The notes: generated from the sequence alone by a model not told the origin. A stretch of DNA of 64,000 bases from Mycolicibacterium gilvum (GCF_900454025.1 NZ_UGQM01000001.1:6084426-6148425), one strand, 5' to 3'; counted from the first letter of the stretch, positions 35,124-46,132 are shown. Translations and numbers: made by a program.

Positions 35124-37973
35124 TCAGACGACGACGTTGACCAGCCGGCCCGCGACGACGATCACCTTCTTCGGGGTCCGGCCGTCGAGGAACGCGACGA
35201 CCTTCTCCTCGGCCAGCGCGGCAGCCTCGACCGCGTCGGCGGGCGCATCCGCCGGCACCGTGACGCGGCCGCGGACCTTGCCGTTGACCTGCACCGGATA
35301 CTCGACGGTGTCCTCCACCAGATACCGCTCGTCGGCCACCGGGAACGGGCCGTGGGCGAGCGAACCCTCATGGCCGAGCCGCTTCCACAGCTCCTCGGCC
35401 AGGTGCGGCGCCAACGGCGCGACCATCAGGACCAACGGCTCCAACGCCGCCCGCGCGGTCACCGACTGCTTGGTCAGGTGATTGGTGTACTCGATCAACT
35501 TCGCGGCGGCGGTGTTGTTGCGCAGCGACGCGTAATCATCGGCCGTGCCCGCGATCGTGCGGTGCAGCAACCGCAGCGTGTCGTCGTCGAGCGCGTCGTC
35601 GGTCGCGAGGGTCTCCCCGGTGTTCTCGTCGACCACCAGGCGCCACACCCGCTGCAGGAATCGGTAGGCGCCGACGACGTCCTTGGTCGCCCACGGTCGC
35701 GACGCCTCCAGCGGACCCATCGACATCTCGTAGACCCGCAGGGTGTCCGCGCCGTAGTTGTCGCAGATCTCGTCGGGGGACACCGAGTTCTTCAGGCTCT
35801 TACCGATCTTGCCGAACTCCTGGTTGACCTCTGTCTCTCCGTCGGGGCCCGGCCAGAAGAACTTCCCGTCCCGCTCGATCACCTCGGCCGCGGGCACGTA
35901 GGACCCACGGGAGTCGGTGTACGCGAACGCCTGGATGTAGCCCTGGTTCACCAGCCGCCGGTAGGGCTCGCGGGAGCTGACATGGCCGAGGTCGTACAGC
36001 ACCTTGTGCCAGAACCGCGAATACAGCAGGTGCAGCACCGCGTGCTCGACGCCGCCGACGTACAGGTCGACCCCGCCCGGATCGTCGGGCCCGTGCTCGG
36101 CGGGCCGCGGTCCCATCCAGTACGCCTCGTTCTCCTTGGCGCACAGGGCTTCCGAGTTGTACGGGTCGGTGTAGCGCAGCTCGTACCAGGAGCTGCCGGC
36201 CCACTGCGGCATCACGTTGGTGTCGCGGGTGTAGGGCTTCAGGCCGTCACCGAGGTCGAGGTCGACGTTCACCCAGTCGGTGACCTTGCCCAGCGGGGGC
36301 GAGGGTTCGCTGCCGGCGTCGTCGGGGTCGAACGACACCGGCGAATAGTCCGGCACATCAGGCAGTTCCACCGGCAGCATGCCCTCGGGCAGGCCGTGGG
36401 CGCGCCCCTCGCTGTCGTAGACGACGGGGAACGGCTCACCCCAGTAGCGCTGCCGGGCGAAGAGCCAGTCCCGCAGCTTGTACTCGACACGGGCCCGGCC
36501 GCGACCGTCAGCGACCAACCGCTCGGTCATCGCCTGCTTGGCCGTCGCGACGTCCATCCCGTCGAGGAAGCCGGAGTTCACCATCACGCCGTCGCCCGAA
36601 TACGCCTCGACCGTGACGTCACCGCCGGCGACGACCTCGACGATCGGCAGCCCGAACTCGGTCGCGAAATCCCAGTCGCGCTGGTCTCCGCTGGGCACCG
36701 CCATGATCGCTCCGGTGCCGTAGCCGGCCAGCACGTAGTCGGCGATGAACACCGGAACCTGCTGCCCGTTGGCCGGATTCGTCGCATAGGCGCCGAGGAA
36801 GACGCCGGTCTTGGTCTTGTTCTCCTGGCGCTCCAGGTCGGATTTGGCCGCGATACCGGCGCGGTAGGCGGCCACCGCCTCGGCAGGGGTGGCCGCGCCG
36901 AACGTCCAGCGCGCGTCGGTGCCGTCGGGCCACGCCGGAGCGACCAGGCGGTCGACGAGGTCGTGCTCGGGTGCGAGCACCATGTACGTCGCGCCGAACA
37001 GCGTGTCGGGCCGGGTCGTGAAAACCTCGATATCTCCTGCGGCGGTGGAGAACTGGACCTCGGCACCGGTCGAACGGCCGATCCAGTTGCGCTGCATGGT
37101 CTTGACCTTGTCCGGCCAGTCCAGCACATCGAGGTCTTCGAGCAGCCGGTCGGAGTACGCGGTGATGCGCATCATCCACTGCCGCAGCCGTTTCCGGAAC
37201 ACGGGGAAGTTGCCGCGTTCGCTACGGCCGTCGGCGGTGACCTCCTCGTTGGCCAGCACGGTGCCCAGCCCGGGACACCAATTCACCACGGAATCCGCCA
37301 GATACACCAACCGGTGGGCGTCGACCAGGTCTGCGCGGGCGCCGGCGTCGAGGTCCGCCCAGGAACGGCCGTCCCCGACCTGTCGGGTGCCGGCCTCGAA
37401 CTCGGCGATCAGCTCGCGGATCGGGCGCGCCCTGTTCTGGTCGGTGTCGAACCACGCGTTGAAGATCTGCAGGAAGATCCACTGTGTCCACTTGTAGTAG
37501 TCGACGTCGGTGGTCGCGAAGCTGCGGCGGGAGTCGTGTCCCAGACCGAGCCGGCCCAGCTGGCGGCGGAAGTTGACGATGTTGGCCTCGGTCCGCGTGC
37601 GCGGATGGGTGCCGGTCTGGATCGCATACTGCTCGGCGGGCAGGCCGAAAGCATCGAAACCCAACGCGTGCAACACATTACGGCCGGTCATCCGGTAGTA
37701 GCGGGCGTAGACGTCCGTCGCGATGTAACCGAGCGGATGACCGACGTGCAGGCCCTCCCCCGACGGGTACGGGAACATGTCCTGCACGAACATCTTGTCA
37801 GCGGGCACCGCGCTGCCGTCGGCCGGGGCGAGAGAGCCGACCGGGTTGTCGACGTGGAACGTGCCCGAATCCGCCCACTGCTGCTGCCACGCGCGCTCGA
37901 TCTCGCCGGCGAGCACCGCGGTGTAGCGGAACCGGGGAGTGTCGTCCAGCGGTGCGATCGGCGTTTCAGTCAC
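35124..37973 (-). CDS. leuS: Leucine-tRNA ligase
   Basis: Class Ia aminoacyl-tRNA synthetase that charges tRNA-Leu, 949 residues, as in Rv0041. The HIGH motif is HVGH (76-79) after FPYPSGEGL; the KMSKS loop appears as KIGKS near residue 720. Between them lies the CP1 editing domain, and the C-terminal part binds tRNA and includes [10 protein letters not shown]. The start is GTG 37973; TACCCT ends 6 nt upstream on the minus strand, so the message is probably leaderless. No T-box leader is visible. Confidence 0.98.
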   Translation of the reverse strand: MTETPIAPLDDTPRFRYTAVLAGEIERAWQQQWADSGTFHVDNPVGSLAPADGSAVPADKMFVQDMFPYPSGEGLHVGHPLGYIATDVYARYYRMTGRNVLHALGFDAFGLPAEQYAIQTGTHPRTRTEANIVNFRRQLGRLGLGHDSRRSFATTDVDYYKWTQWIFLQIFNAWFDTDQNRARPIRELIAEFEAGTRQVGDGRSWADLDAGARADLVDAHRLVYLADSVVNWCPGLGTVLANEEVTADGRSERGNFPVFRKRLRQWMMRITAYSDRLLEDLDVLDWPDKVKTMQRNWIGRSTGAEVQFSTAAGDIEVFTTRPDTLFGATYMVLAPEHDLVDRLVAPAWPDGTDARWTFGAATPAEAVAAYRAGIAAKSDLERQENKTKTGVFLGAYATNPANGQQVPVFIADYVLAGYGTGAIMAVPSGDQRDWDFATEFGLPIVEVVAGGDVTVEAYSGDGVMVNSGFLDGMDVATAKQAMTERLVADGRGRARVEYKLRDWLFARQRYWGEPFPVVYDSEGRAHGLPEGMLPVELPDVPDYSPVSFDPDDAGSEPSPPLGKVTDWVNVDLDLGDGLKPYTRDTNVMPQWAGSSWYELRYTDPYNSEALCAKENEAYWMGPRPAEHGPDDPGGVDLYVGGVEHAVLHLLYSRFWHKVLYDLGHVSSREPYRRLVNQGYIQAFAYTDSRGSYVPAAEVIERDGKFFWPGPDGETEVNQEFGKIGKSLKNSVSPDEICDNYGADTLRVYEMSMGPLEASRPWATKDVVGAYRFLQRVWRLVVDENTGETLATDDALDDDTLRLLHRTIAGTADDYASLRNNTAAAKLIEYTNHLTKQSVTARAALEPLVLMVAPLAPHLAEELWKRLGHEGSLAHGPFPVADERYLVEDTVEYPVQVNGKVRGRVTVPADAPADAVEAAALAEEKVVAFLDGRTPKKVIVVAGRLVNVVV

Positions 37974-38149
37974 CCCACCAGGGTATAAGCACGCTGCTCG
38001 CCGATTTCCCGGCCACGGGTTGGTCTCGGTTCCGTTGCGGATGCATCAGGGGTTGATTCCAGGTCGGTCCCAGCCCTGGTGAGCCGTCGCCACGCGTGGA
38101 TACATTCGTCGCCTACCGGCTCACGACGTGGGAAAGGACTGCACCGAAG

Positions 38150-39094
38150 ATGAGCGAAAGCGCCCGTCACTGGCGGATTCTGGCAGGAGGTATCGGTGCG
38201 CTCGCCGGTATCGCCGGTGTGCTGGGCGTCACGTCGACGGCCTCCGCCCAGCCGGCAGTCCCGCAGCCCACCGTCCCCCAACCCGTCATCCCGCAGGCCT
38301 CCATCCCGCAGGTTTCCGTCCCGCAGGTTTCGGTGCCCGCACCGGCCGCCGTCGCATCGGCTGTCCCGGCCGCCGCCAACGCCCTGCCCGCCGCCGCGCC
38401 CGTCGCACCCGCGGTACCGCCGGCGCCCCGGCCGCCGACCATCGTGCCGGCCACCTCCGGCACCCTCGCCGAGTTCTTCGCCGCCAAGGGCGTCACCCTC
38501 GAACCGCAGAACAGCCGCGACTTCCGGGCGCTCAACATCGTGTTGCCTATGCCGCGCGGATGGGAACTGATCCCCGACCCGAACGTGCCCAACGCGTTCG
38601 CCGTCCTCGCCGACCGGGTCGGCGGCAACGGCCTGTACTCGTCGAACGCGCAGGTCATCGTGTACAAGCTGATCGGGCAGTTCGACCCGCGGGAGGCCAT
38701 CAGCCACGGCTTCGTCGAAAGCCAGAAGCTGCCGGCGTGGCGCACCACCGACGCGTCGCTGGCCGAGTTCGGCGGCATGCCGTCGTCGGTCATCGAGGGC
38801 ACCTACCGCGAGAACAACATGACGCTGAACACGTCGCGGCGCAACGTCATCGCGACGGTGGGCCCCGACAACTACCTGGTGTCGCTCGCGGTGACCACCA
38901 GCGTCGACCAGGTCGTGGCCGCCGCCGACGCGACCGAGGCCATCGTCAACGGATTCAAGGTCAGCGTGCCCGGACCCGCACCTGTGATGCCGCTTCCCGG
39001 CGCACCCGCGCTGCCGCTGCCCGCGGCCGCACCCCAAGCTCCCGGCGCCCCCGCAGTGGCTCCCCCGCCACAACTGCTGGGGTTGCAGGGATAA
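38150..39094 (+). CDS. mtc28: Secreted Pro-rich antigen Mtc28 (LpqN/LpqT-type domain)
   Basis: Homologue of Rv0040c, the proline-rich 28-kDa secreted antigen; 314 residues. A signal peptide (about 1-35) ends ASA-Q. A Pro/Val/Ala-rich region with repeated VPQ units (about 36-110) follows, then an LpqN-like domain (about 115-280: GTLAEFFAAKGVTLEPQ, RGWELIPDPN), and a Pro/Ala-rich tail. ATG 38150 with GGAAAGGA upstream is preferred over 38096, which lacks a site. Its function is unknown; it is exported and immunogenic in M. tuberculosis. A GC-rich hairpin follows the stop. Confidence 0.9.
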   Translation: MSESARHWRILAGGIGALAGIAGVLGVTSTASAQPAVPQPTVPQPVIPQASIPQVSVPQVSVPAPAAVASAVPAAANALPAAAPVAPAVPPAPRPPTIVPATSGTLAEFFAAKGVTLEPQNSRDFRALNIVLPMPRGWELIPDPNVPNAFAVLADRVGGNGLYSSNAQVIVYKLIGQFDPREAISHGFVESQKLPAWRTTDASLAEFGGMPSSVIEGTYRENNMTLNTSRRNVIATVGPDNYLVSLAVTTSVDQVVAAADATEAIVNGFKVSVPGPAPVMPLPGAPALPLPAAAPQAPGAPAVAPPPQLLGLQG

Positions 39095-39101
39095 CAACGT
39101 C

Positions 39102-39133
39102 GTCCCCCGGGCGAAGCCTGGCGCCCGGGGGAC
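39102..39133 (+). terminator. Hairpin terminator after mtc28
   Basis: Perfect 12-bp stem (39102-39113 with 39122-39133) and 8-nt loop, starting 7 bp after the mtc28 stop; no T-tract. Confidence 0.75.
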
Positions 39134-39154
39134 GGCGGCCCTGACGTCGCACCG

Positions 39155-39160
39155 TATTCT
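39155..39160 (+). promoter_or_regulatory. -10 box of the Rv0039c-like gene
   Basis: TATTCT ends 6 nt before ATG 39167, favouring that codon over GTG 39161. Confidence 0.45.
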
Positions 39161-39166
39161 GTGCTG

Positions 39167-39538
39167 ATGCTGGTCGCCGCCCTCGTGACGCTGTGCGCGG
39201 CCGCCGCGACCGCGGCGGTCGGCACCTGGTCGCTGCTGCGCCGGCCGTCCACCGACTTCGTCCAGCAGGTGCTGCGCGCGGTCGCACCCACCCAACTCGC
39301 CGCGGCCGTGATGCTCGCCGCAGGCGGACTGCTCGCGCTCGCCGTCGGCTCCCGGCAGGGTGCGCCGGCCGCCGTGATCCTGCTGGTGTGTGTCGTCGGT
39401 GCGGTCGCCACCGTCGCCGCGGGCTGCTGGCAGGCCGCCAAGATGGTGACGCGTGAGAACGCGCGCCAGACGGCGTCGAGCGGCGGCTGCGGATCCGAGA
39501 GCGCGTGCGGGTCGTGCACGCTGTCCTGCGGACGCTAG
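39167..39538 (+). CDS. Small membrane protein with Cys-rich tail (Rv0039c-like)
   Basis: A 123-residue protein with three hydrophobic segments (about 1-20, 40-62 and 68-90). The C-terminal tail is rich in Gly, Ser and Cys (GGCGSESACGSCTLSCGR), which could bind metal or form disulfides. No domain is recognised. ATG 39167 is chosen because it follows TATTCT by six bases. It lies between mtc28 and convergent yqgE, as in M. tuberculosis. Confidence 0.82.
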   Translation: MLVAALVTLCAAAATAAVGTWSLLRRPSTDFVQQVLRAVAPTQLAAAVMLAAGGLLALAVGSRQGAPAAVILLVCVVGAVATVAAGCWQAAKMVTRENARQTASSGGCGSESACGSCTLSCGR

Positions 39539-39550
39539 GACGAGCGCGGC

Positions 39551-40165
39551 TCAGTTCCTGCTGAGGTCGATCGGGTGCGTCGCCATCAGCGACAGCGGCA
39601 TCGGTTGCCGACGCAGGATCCGCGCCCACAGATCCACCTTCGGCTCCACCAGCACATCGGTGGGCAACGCGGACAACACGATCCAGTCGTCGCGCTCGAT
39701 CTCACCCTCGAGCTGCCCGATCGTCCACCCCGAATACCCGGCGAAGATCCGCACCCCCTCGAGGATCGGCGCCAGCTCATCGGGGTCGGCGTCCAGGTCG
39801 ACCATCACGATCCGGCCCTGCACATGCCGTAGCCCCGGCACCCCGACCGGATCCGACCCCACCCGCAGCGTCCCCAGGCACAGCGCGGCGTCCCGCTTGA
39901 CCGGCCCACCGATGAACATCGTCTTCGGCTTGACCGCCAGCTTGGCCCACTGCGGCAACACGTTGTAGACCGCGGTCTCGCTGGCCCGGTTCAGCACCAC
40001 CCCGAGCGTGCCGCCGTCGTTGTGCTCCACCACGTAGATGACGCTGCGCCGGAACGTCGGCTCCAGCAGATCGGTGTTGGCCAGCAGCATCGTGCCTGCG
40101 CGGACCCGGTGTGCGGCAGGCGCGGCCCTGTCCTGGTAATCCTCCGGATCGTCGGGCGAAGCCAT
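39551..40165 (-). CDS. YqgE/AlgH family protein (UPF0301)
   Basis: A 204-residue protein of the UPF0301 family (Rv0038). Family motifs include [42 protein letters not shown] and [16 protein letters not shown]. The function is unsettled; AlgH is linked to alginate regulation in Pseudomonas, which does not apply here. It is divergent from the MFS gene and convergent with the small membrane protein (12-bp gap). The start is ATG 40165. Confidence 0.95.
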   Translation of the reverse strand: MASPDDPEDYQDRAAPAAHRVRAGTMLLANTDLLEPTFRRSVIYVVEHNDGGTLGVVLNRASETAVYNVLPQWAKLAVKPKTMFIGGPVKRDAALCLGTLRVGSDPVGVPGLRHVQGRIVMVDLDADPDELAPILEGVRIFAGYSGWTIGQLEGEIERDDWIVLSALPTDVLVEPKVDLWARILRRQPMPLSLMATHPIDLSRN

Positions 40166-40271
40166 CCGACCATCATGTCACCACCGGTGCGCGATCGTGG
40201 CGAACGAGCGGAGCCCGGTCGCATATTTGTACTGTGGGTCCGGTTCCGCTCGCCCCCACCCGCCCCAGGAC

Positions 40272-41561
40272 GTGACACCCGTGCCCGACGACCGTGCGCC
40301 CCGTACGTCCTGGCGTGCGGTGCAGGCGCTGCCGCAGTTCCGCAGGCTGCTGGAACTGCGGGCGGTCAGCCAGTTCGCCGAGGGCCTGTTCCAGGCCGGC
40401 ATCGCCGGGGCGCTGCTGTTCAACCCGGAGCGCGAAGCCGACCCCTGGGCCATCGCCGGCGCGTTCGCGGCACTGTTCCTGCCGTACTCGCTGCTCGGTC
40501 CGTTCGCCGGCGCCCTGCTGGACCGCTGGGACCGGCGGCTCGTGCTGATCGGCGCCAACACGGGCCGCGTCGCCATCGTTCTGCTGGTCGGTGTGCTGCT
40601 CGCCGCCGGGGCCGGTGACATTCCAATCCTGTTGAGCGCGTTGGTCGCCAACGGGTTCACCCGATTCGTCTCGTCCGGGCTTTCGGCGGCACTGCCTCAC
40701 GTCGTACCCCGCGAGCAGGTCATCCCGATGAACTCGGTGGCCAACCTGATCAGCTCCATCGGCGCGTTCGCCGGGGCGGTCTTCATGCTCGGGCCGCGGT
40801 GGCTCTTCGGGGCCGGTGACTCCGGGGCCTCGATCACGATCCTGATGGTGACCGTTCCGGTCGGGCTGGCGCTGTGGTTGTCGATGCGCTTCCCGCCACG
40901 GCTGCTCGGACCCGACGACAGCAAGCGCGCCGTGCACGGGTCGGTGATGTACGCCGTCGCGACGGGCTGGCTCTACGGCGCCCGAACCGTGCTCGCCGTC
41001 CCGACCGCGGCGTCCACCCTCGCCGGGCTCGCCGCGCACCGCATGGTCTTCGGCATCAACACGCTGCTGATGCTCGTCATCGTGCGGCACACCGAGACCG
41101 CGACGGTCGCCGGCTTCGGCACCACGGTGCTGTTCGTGATCGCCGGTGGTGCCGGGCAGTTCGTCGCCACGATCGCGACACCCGCGCTGGTCACCAGGTG
41201 GGGCCGCTACGCCGCACCCAACGGCGCGCTGGCGCTGGCCGCCGTGGTGCAGCTCTGCGCCGCCACGCTGCAGTTGCCGGTGATGATCGTCTGCGGGTTC
41301 GTGCTCGGCGCGGCCGGGCAGGTGGTGAAGTTGTGCGCCGACTCCGCGATGCAGATCGACGTCGACGACGCGCTGCGCGGGCACATGTTCGCGGTTCAGG
41401 ATTCGCTGTTCTGGGTGGCGTTCATCGTGGCGATCACCGGCGCCGCCGCGGTCATCCCCGCCGACGGCCACTCCCCCGCGCTCGCGGTCGCGGGCACCGG
41501 CCTCTATCTCGCCGGGCTGGCCGCGCACGCAGTGATGGGACGGCGCGGCCGGCGGGGCTAG
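40272..41561 (+). CDS. MFS-type membrane transporter (Rv0037c-like)
   Basis: A 429-residue protein with about 11-12 membrane segments. It begins with the conserved [34 protein letters not shown]. The motif between helices 2 and 3 is [13 protein letters not shown], typical of drug-efflux-like MFS proteins. The start is taken as GTG 40272 because the sequence before it overlaps the divergent yqgE promoter and is not membrane-like; GTG 40281 is possible. The order yqgE / MFS / isomerase-like gene matches Rv0038-Rv0036c. The substrate is unknown. Confidence 0.88.
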   Translation: MTPVPDDRAPRTSWRAVQALPQFRRLLELRAVSQFAEGLFQAGIAGALLFNPEREADPWAIAGAFAALFLPYSLLGPFAGALLDRWDRRLVLIGANTGRVAIVLLVGVLLAAGAGDIPILLSALVANGFTRFVSSGLSAALPHVVPREQVIPMNSVANLISSIGAFAGAVFMLGPRWLFGAGDSGASITILMVTVPVGLALWLSMRFPPRLLGPDDSKRAVHGSVMYAVATGWLYGARTVLAVPTAASTLAGLAAHRMVFGINTLLMLVIVRHTETATVAGFGTTVLFVIAGGAGQFVATIATPALVTRWGRYAAPNGALALAAVVQLCAATLQLPVMIVCGFVLGAAGQVVKLCADSAMQIDVDDALRGHMFAVQDSLFWVAFIVAITGAAAVIPADGHSPALAVAGTGLYLAGLAAHAVMGRRGRRG

Positions 41562-41564
41562 TGT
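41559..41564 (+). promoter_or_regulatory. -10 box overlapping the MFS stop codon
   Basis: TAGTGT includes the TAG stop of the MFS gene and ends 7 nt before ATG 41572, a compact leaderless promoter for the next gene. Confidence 0.45.
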
Positions 41565-41571
41565 GAGCCGC

Positions 41572-42345
41572 ATGGCCGCAGCCGCCCCCCTGATCGCCGA
41601 ACTGCGTGCCGAGAGCGACGAACTCGACGCCCTCGTCGCCGATCTCACCCCGCAGCAGTGGACGCTGTCGACCCCCGCGCCGGGCTGGACGATCGCCCAC
41701 CAGATCGCCCACCTGCTGTGGACCGACCGGGTCGCGGTGCTCGCGGTCACCGACGAGGCCCGCTTCGCCGACGTGGTCGCCGCGTCGGCCCACGATTCCG
41801 CATTCGTCGACACCGCCGCCGCCGAGCTCGCGGTACTTCCCCCGGCCGAGCTGCTGGCCGATTGGCGCACCACCCGCGCCGCGCTGCACGACGCACTCCT
41901 CGCCGTCACCGACGGCCGCAAGCTGCCGTGGTTCGGGCCTCCGATGAGCGCCGCGTCGATGGCGACCGCCCGGCTCATGGAGACCTGGGCGCACGGACTC
42001 GATGTCGCCGACACCCTCGGCACCGTCCGGATCCCCACCTCGCGTCTGCGGTCGATCGCCCACATCGGCGTCCGCACAAGGGATTTCGCGTTCGCCGTGC
42101 ACGGCTTGACCCCACCGCCGGAACCGTTCCACGTGAAACTCCGCGCACCCGACGGGTCGACGTGGAGCTGGGGAACCGAGGACGCCGACCAGCGCGTCGA
42201 GGGCTCGGCCGAACACTTCTGCATGCTCGTCACCCAGCGTCGGCCTCCCGCCGCCCTCGACGTCGTCGCGACCGGCCTCGACGCACAGCGGTGGCTGACC
42301 ATCGCGCAGGCTTTCGCCGGCCCACCCGGCGCCGGCCGGGACTGA
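41572..42345 (+). CDS. Mycothiol-dependent maleylpyruvate isomerase-like protein (Rv0036c-like)
   Basis: A 257-residue DinB/MDMPI-fold protein. The metal site of the fold is visible: His in [13 protein letters not shown] and Glu/His in [12 protein letters not shown]. Family members use mycothiol as cofactor in thiol-dependent isomerisation or transfer. The C-terminal MDMPI-C region runs from about residue 165. ATG 41572 is preferred over GTG 41563 because a TAGTGT box ends 7 nt before it. It converges with the CHAP gene. The actual substrate is unknown. Confidence 0.88.
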   Translation: MAAAAPLIAELRAESDELDALVADLTPQQWTLSTPAPGWTIAHQIAHLLWTDRVAVLAVTDEARFADVVAASAHDSAFVDTAAAELAVLPPAELLADWRTTRAALHDALLAVTDGRKLPWFGPPMSAASMATARLMETWAHGLDVADTLGTVRIPTSRLRSIAHIGVRTRDFAFAVHGLTPPPEPFHVKLRAPDGSTWSWGTEDADQRVEGSAEHFCMLVTQRRPPAALDVVATGLDAQRWLTIAQAFAGPPGAGRD

Positions 42346-42350
42346 CCCCG

Positions 42351-44054
42351 CTACGCCGCGCGCCAGTAGCCGAGACTTCCCGGCGGGACGAACGGCGAAT
42401 AGTTGGCCGTGCGCGGGGCAGAGGCCCGCGGGCCGTAGTTGTTCTGGTCGTACAGCTTTCCGGTGTTCCAGATGCCGATGTGCCCGACCGACGTCCCGGC
42501 GCTGCTGCCCCACACCACGATGTCGCCGTTTTGGAGGTTCCCGTCGGTGCGCCAGACGAAGCCGCGGGCGGCCATCTGGCTGCCGCCGCGCCCGCCGTCG
42601 CGGTAGTCGACCGCATCGCCCCAGGCGCCTGCGGTGATGCCGTGCACGTCGAGCAGGAACCGCTTCACCAGCGACACACACTCCCCGGGGAGGCTGCCGT
42701 CGGGTGCGGCGATCGTCCGGCCGATGGTGGCGGCGACGAACATCTCGACGGTCGCATTCGGTGCCGGCGCGGCCGGCGGAGGCGATGATGCCGCCGGGCT
42801 GATCGGCAGGCCGATCCTGACGACGGTGACGGCCGCGCCGTCGGTGATCCTCGCGCTGAACTCGGCGATGTCCTCGCCGGGCGAACGGTGCGCGGCCTCG
42901 CGGGCGGCGACCGTCGGCAGGAAACTGACGTGCCCCGTCGGGTCGAGCGCGACCGCGCCGACGCCGGGGTCGAGGCCCTGGTTCATCTGATAGGTCAGGC
43001 CGAAGCCCTCCGGATCGGTGGCCTCGATTCGGCCGGTGACCTGACCGGTCTCCGCGTCGACGCGGGTGATGACGAACGCGGGACTGCCGAGTCGCGGCGA
43101 CTGGTTGCTCCCCGGCTTCGGGATCCGCACCGCGACGCGCACCGTGGCGGTGCCGCCGTGGCCGTCGGTGACGGTCACCGTGAACCGGTCGGCGCGGGCG
43201 AACGGGTTGGCCGCACCGGCCAGCGCCGCGGCGGAGGGGGTGTAGACGAACGTCCCGTCGCCGTTGACGACGACATCGCCTCGCCGGGTGGCCGCGGACC
43301 CGGCGAATGCGAGGGTGTCTCCGTCCCTGTCGGCGCCGACGACCCTGCCGGTCGCCGTGCCGGTGGCCGGGTTCACCTGTCCGACAGTGGCTTTGCCGGT
43401 CGGACGAGCGTTCGCCGGCTTGATCGGGACCGTGATGAGGGTCGTCACGACCCCACCGAGGCCGTCGTCGACGGTGATGCCGACCGAATCCGTCCGGCGA
43501 CCGTCGGGTGCCGCGGCGGCGTGCTGTGCTTCCTTGGTCGGGGTGTAGGTGAACGAGCCCGATCTGCTGACGGCGACGGTGCCCAGCTCGGTGGTGCTGC
43601 CCGTGAACGTGAGGGTGTTCCGCTCGGGGTCGCTCGCCCGCAGACGTCCCCGCACGGCCGCCGAGAACAGGCCCGGCGACCCGACCGAGCGCACCGTGAC
43701 GGTCGGGGCGTTGTTGGGCACCGCCGACGACCGACGGACGGGCTCGTCCCGGGTGGCGGTGACCGCCTGGCTCTCCCGTTCGGCCGCCGAGTCGTCGTCA
43801 CGCTGGGGGTCGCGGTCTGCCCGGTCCGCCTTCGGCCTGGTCTTCGGCTTCGCTGACGACCGCGCCCCGGCCGAATCCGAGTCCGCATCGGAGTCCGCAT
43901 CGGAATCCGCCGATCTCGCCGACGACGACGCAGACACCGAACCGCCGGCATCCCCGGCCTCCGAATCCGCCGCGGCGGCACCGGCGCCGACGACCAGCGC
44001 CGCCCCCACGCCCAGCGTGACAGCGCCCGCGCCCAACCATGCACACCTGTCCAC
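42351..44054 (-). CDS. Secreted Ig-like repeat protein with C-terminal CHAP domain
   Basis: A 567-residue exported protein. The signal (about 5-28) reads WLGAGAVTLGVGAALVVGAG and ends AAA-D, resembling the signal of the metzincin-like proteases. A Ser/Asp linker with Asp-Ser-Asp-Ala repeats (about 30-90) follows. Three Ig-like/cadherin-like repeats (about 115-210, 215-305, 315-420) carry DGTFVYTP-type motifs. The CHAP domain (about 440-567) has Cys459 in GECVSLVKRF and His525 in VGHIGIW, so it is a likely cell-wall amidase or endopeptidase. The start is GTG 44054 with GAGGGGGG upstream. It probably acts on peptidoglycan, its own or a competitor's. Confidence 0.87.
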   Translation of the reverse strand: MDRCAWLGAGAVTLGVGAALVVGAGAAAADSEAGDAGGSVSASSSARSADSDADSDADSDSAGARSSAKPKTRPKADRADRDPQRDDDSAAERESQAVTATRDEPVRRSSAVPNNAPTVTVRSVGSPGLFSAAVRGRLRASDPERNTLTFTGSTTELGTVAVSRSGSFTYTPTKEAQHAAAAPDGRRTDSVGITVDDGLGGVVTTLITVPIKPANARPTGKATVGQVNPATGTATGRVVGADRDGDTLAFAGSAATRRGDVVVNGDGTFVYTPSAAALAGAANPFARADRFTVTVTDGHGGTATVRVAVRIPKPGSNQSPRLGSPAFVITRVDAETGQVTGRIEATDPEGFGLTYQMNQGLDPGVGAVALDPTGHVSFLPTVAAREAAHRSPGEDIAEFSARITDGAAVTVVRIGLPISPAASSPPPAAPAPNATVEMFVAATIGRTIAAPDGSLPGECVSLVKRFLLDVHGITAGAWGDAVDYRDGGRGGSQMAARGFVWRTDGNLQNGDIVVWGSSAGTSVGHIGIWNTGKLYDQNNYGPRASAPRTANYSPFVPPGSLGYWRAA

Positions 44055-44161
44055 CTGGGGACCCCCCTCTTCGCGGCGGAGCCCACCGCGGGCGGCGAAT
44101 TGACCAATCCGTCACTGCTGTGTCGCCAGGGGCGAAAGCGCCGTTACCGCCGCGGACGATG

Positions 44162-44665
44162 TCAGCGCAGGTGCTCGGCGGCCTCGGCGGCCCCGTCACC
44201 GTCGGCGTCGGCCAGCCGGACATCCCAGCGGCCGTCACCGTCGGTGTCGACCCAGGCCTGACCGGCTCCGAAAGCCCGGTCCGCCAAGCCATCGCCATTC
44301 GTGTCGGCCAGGCGTTCAGGTGCTCCGTCACCGTCGAGGTCGGCCGCATCCGCCGATGCCGGGTGCTCGACGCCGTCGAGGCCGAACCACCGCAGCGCCG
44401 CGCCGATCCGGTCCGCACTCACCGACCACGCGCCGGTGCCGTCGTCGGTGAAGTACGCCTCCGGGGTTCCGTCACCGTCCAGGTCGCGCGCCGCGTGATC
44501 GGCCGTGCCGTCGTCGTCGAGGTCCAGCAGCGCGTCGTCGATCACACCGTCGTCGTCGAGGTCCAGAGCGACCGCGTCGAACACGCCGTCGCCGTCGAGA
44601 TCGGTGTCAGGACCCGCAGTCCACACGGTCGCCGTCCCGTCGAGGTCACTCAGGCAGTACTCCAC
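44162..44665 (-). CDS. Asp-rich protein with DxDxDG calcium-binding-type repeats (Rv3906c position)
   Basis: A 167-residue very acidic protein without a signal peptide. At least eight DLDGDG/DLDDDG/DTNGDG motifs, several spaced 13 residues apart, resemble thrombospondin type 3 or EF-hand-like calcium loops. The N-terminus reads MEYCLSDLDGTATVW. The start is GTG 44665, six bases after the pcnA stop, so it is probably co-expressed with pcnA. Its place and length match what I recall of Rv3906c. If cytoplasmic, why it would bind calcium is unclear. DNA in the repeat is itself repetitive. Confidence 0.78.
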   Translation of the reverse strand: MEYCLSDLDGTATVWTAGPDTDLDGDGVFDAVALDLDDDGVIDDALLDLDDDGTADHAARDLDGDGTPEAYFTDDGTGAWSVSADRIGAALRWFGLDGVEHPASADAADLDGDGAPERLADTNGDGLADRAFGAGQAWVDTDGDGRWDVRLADADGDGAAEAAEHLR

Positions 44666-44671
44666 ACCTGT

Positions 44672-46132
44672 TCAGACGCGCGGACCGCCCCGCTCGTTCC
44701 ACCAGCGGACCAATTCCTCGACCGCCTCGTCGTGGTCGAGCGGACCCCGGTCCAGCCGCAGCTCCTTGAGGTGGTTCCAGGCCTGGCCGACCTGCGGGCC
44801 GGGCGGGATCCCCAGGATCTTCATGATCTCGTTGCCGTCGATGTCGGGCCGCACCCTGGCCAGATCCTCGCGGGCCGCGAGATCCTGGATCCGGCGCTCC
44901 AGGTCGTCGTAGTTGGCCTGCAGCCGCGCCGCCCGCCGCTTGTTGCGGGTCGTGCAGTCCGCGCGCACCAACTTGTGCAGCCGCGTCAGCAGCGGCCCGG
45001 CGTCGGTCACGTAGCGCCGCACCGCCGAATCCGTCCACCGGCCGTCGCCGTACCCGTGGAAGCGCAGGTGCAGGTACACCAACTGCGACACGTCGCTGAT
45101 CATCTGCTTGGAGTACTTGAGCTCGCGCATCCGCTTGCGGGTCATCTTGGCCCCGACCACCTCGTGGTGGTGGAAGCTCACCCCGCCGTCGGGTTCATGC
45201 CTGCGGGTCGCGGGCTTGCCGATGTCGTGCAGCAGCGCCGCCCAGCGCAGCACCAGGTCCGGCCCGTCGGCACCCTCGAGATCCATCGCCTGCCGCAGCA
45301 CGGTCAGCGAATGCTGATAGACGTCCTTGTGCTGATGGTGCTCGTCGATCGCCATCCGCATCGCACCGACCTCGGGCAGCACCACCTCGCCCAGACCGGT
45401 GTCGACCATCAGATCCAGCCCCGCCACCGGATCGGCGCCGAGCAGCAACTTGTCCAGCTCCGCGGCCACCCGTTCGGCCGTGATCCGCGAGAGCTGCGAC
45501 GACATCTCCTCCAGCGCGCGCCGCACCCGCGGCGCGACGGTGAAGCCGAGCTGGGAGACGAACCGCGCCGCGCGCAGCATCCGCAGCGGGTCGTCGCCGA
45601 ACGACACCTCCGGGGCGGCAGGAGTGTCGAGCACCCCGTCGCGCAGCGCGGACAGCCCGTCGAGCGGGTCCAGGAATTCGGTCGGTCCGTCGGCGGTGAC
45701 CCGGACCGCCATCGCGTTGACCGTGAAATCACGACGGACCAGATCGTCGGCCAGGTTGTCGCCGAAGCGCACCTCGGGATTGCGCGACACCTTGTCGTAG
45801 GTGTCGGCGCGGAACGTGGTGATCTCCAGCCGGTCCTCGCCCTTGCCGACACCGAGGGTCCCGAACTCGATTCCGGTGTCCCACAGCGCATCACCCCAGC
45901 CCCGCAGGAAACGCTGCATCTGCTCGGGACGCGCGTCGGTGGTGAAGTCGAGATCGTTCTTGTCGGGATCGAAGCGGCCCAACAGCGCGTCGCGGACCGG
46001 GCCGCCCACCAGGTACAGCTCGTGGCCGTTGTCGGCGAACACCCGACCGAGATCGCGCAGCACGTCGCCGCGGCGGTTCAGCGCAACCTGCGCGGTGGCC
46101 AGCCGTTCGGCGTCGGAGATGGGGTCGGACAC
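44672..46132 (-). CDS. pcnA: CCA tRNA nucleotidyltransferase (PcnA)
   Basis: Adds or repairs the 3' CCA end of tRNA. It has 486 residues, matching Rv3907c. The class II nucleotidyltransferase core has [15 protein letters not shown] and the metal-binding DLDF (NDLDFTTDA), then [12 protein letters not shown]. An HD domain follows ([14 protein letters not shown]). GTG 46132 is preferred to GTG 46165: a TAGGCT box lies about 8 nt upstream on the minus strand and homologues begin close to this point. It is divergent from mutT4. Confidence 0.95.
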   Translation of the reverse strand: MSDPISDAERLATAQVALNRRGDVLRDLGRVFADNGHELYLVGGPVRDALLGRFDPDKNDLDFTTDARPEQMQRFLRGWGDALWDTGIEFGTLGVGKGEDRLEITTFRADTYDKVSRNPEVRFGDNLADDLVRRDFTVNAMAVRVTADGPTEFLDPLDGLSALRDGVLDTPAAPEVSFGDDPLRMLRAARFVSQLGFTVAPRVRRALEEMSSQLSRITAERVAAELDKLLLGADPVAGLDLMVDTGLGEVVLPEVGAMRMAIDEHHQHKDVYQHSLTVLRQAMDLEGADGPDLVLRWAALLHDIGKPATRRHEPDGGVSFHHHEVVGAKMTRKRMRELKYSKQMISDVSQLVYLHLRFHGYGDGRWTDSAVRRYVTDAGPLLTRLHKLVRADCTTRNKRRAARLQANYDDLERRIQDLAAREDLARVRPDIDGNEIMKILGIPPGPQVGQAWNHLKELRLDRGPLDHDEAVEELVRWWNERGGPRV

